From assembly GCA_031411235.1 (NCBI GenBank), contig JANOAR010000078.1, positions 1 to 51,180 of the forward strand: a stretch of 51,180 bases of DNA, written 5' to 3'. The notes beneath the pieces were generated by a model. It did no database searches. It saw only the letters and a program-made list of their open reading frames with translations, and was not told the DNA's origin. This DNA is from JANOAR01 sp031411235 (GTDB lineage: Bacteria > Verrucomicrobiota > Verrucomicrobiia > Verrucomicrobiales > Verrucomicrobiaceae). Positions 50,978 to 51,180 of this stretch are shown here, piece after piece. The translations under genes and the position numbers were made by a program. Position 1 is the first letter of the stretch, and the number at the start of each line of letters is the position of its first letter.

Positions 50978-51180
50978 TGATGCTGAACCATAGCGGGAGC
51001 GCGGGGCTCCGACCCCGCAGCGCTTGTTCATAGTCACAAAAGCCATCGCATATTTTGATGTTTCCTAGCTTCACCGCGAGGGAATAGCGCTGCGGGGTCG
51101 GAGCCCCGCGCTCCCGCTATGGTTCAGCATCATCACGATGCCGCTAGAACTTGCTGCACTCGCGCCATGGTAGTCGCCCC
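50930..51180. repeat. Perfect 95-bp inverted repeat with 61-bp spacer, open at the window end
   Basis: The left arm 50930-51024 and right arm 51086-51180 are exact reverse complements over 95 bases; the spacer is 51025-51085. The left arm starts inside the coding sequence of the 49712 gene, includes its stop codon and the GC-rich tail (GGGAGCGCGGGGCTCCGACC...). The right arm reaches the last base of the window, so the true length is not known. Only the inner 35 bp look like a natural intergenic repeat; the outer 60 bp copy coding DNA. Confidence 0.95.
51133..51180 (-). pseudogene. Inverted partial copy of the pyruvyl-transferase-like gene 3' end
   Basis: Read on the minus strand from the window edge, this encodes the same last 15 residues (GATTMARVQQVLAAS) and stop as the gene at 49712-50977. 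It continues beyond the window, so it may be a full second copy in inverted orientation, a short duplication or an artefact. Confidence 0.6.

Overview
The window looks like a chromosomal segment of a Verrucomicrobiota bacterium, most likely Verrucomicrobiae and Prosthecobacter-like. This is inferred from gene content: a DUF1501 protein, a Tat-type sulfatase locus, a PQQ-like propeller carrying EF-hands, a DUF1080 protein, a YHYH protein with a 'DPDHDGLSNGLEYALGGNP' tail, many exported proteins and weak Shine-Dalgarno sequences. No rRNA, tRNA, CRISPR array or complete insertion sequence was seen.

Layout. 1-341 is repeat-rich and non-coding. 342-13351 carries exported or envelope genes: DUF1501, GT39 and GT2 glycosyltransferases, a sulfatase, an alpha/beta hydrolase, a large polytopic membrane protein, a large secreted protein, and a TetR regulator converging on a small membrane protein. 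13488-17012 is a full-length pyruvate carboxylase. 17157-24087 is an accessory, decaying island: a PIN toxin-antitoxin pair whose toxin has an in-frame stop, a small internally duplicated protein, a very large HSP90-like (GHKL) ATPase plus DEAH helicase gene with one in-frame amber codon and a 66-bp in-frame duplication, a stray copy of about 100 bp of the pyruvate carboxylase gene, two transposase remnants and a degraded HigBA-like toxin-antitoxin pair.

24088-28306 returns to ordinary genes: an NHL-repeat protein, an SDR, and a histidine kinase/response regulator pair. 28671-31530 is a tight three-gene operon that matches an ABC-three-component (ABC-3C) conflict system ending in a DUF2326 SMC-like ATPase; it is the most intact defence-type system here. 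31590-37295 holds a giant YHYH/beta-strand-repeat secreted protein, a small sigma factor and a striking fusion of an MbnP-like copper-binding domain to a di-haem MauG/MbnH-like peroxidase. 37302-37996 is a VapBC pair.

38134-50977 contains a five-bladed-propeller glycosidase-like protein, an SGNH-like hydrolase, an orphan Imm5-like immunity protein, an exported protein with a PD-(D/E)XK-like signature, a translationally coupled GNAT/nitrilase pair, mscL, a PQQ/EF-hand protein coupled to an SDR, an outer-membrane barrel behind a good sigma-54 promoter match, a DUF1080 protein and a Tat-exported polysaccharide pyruvyl transferase-like protein. The window ends in a perfect 95-bp inverted repeat that includes the 3' end of that last gene, which is either a real palindrome or an assembly fold-back.

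The ordinary genes fit a polysaccharide-degrading, envelope-rich lifestyle. The accessory genes fit two conflict-system loci, one decayed and one apparently intact.
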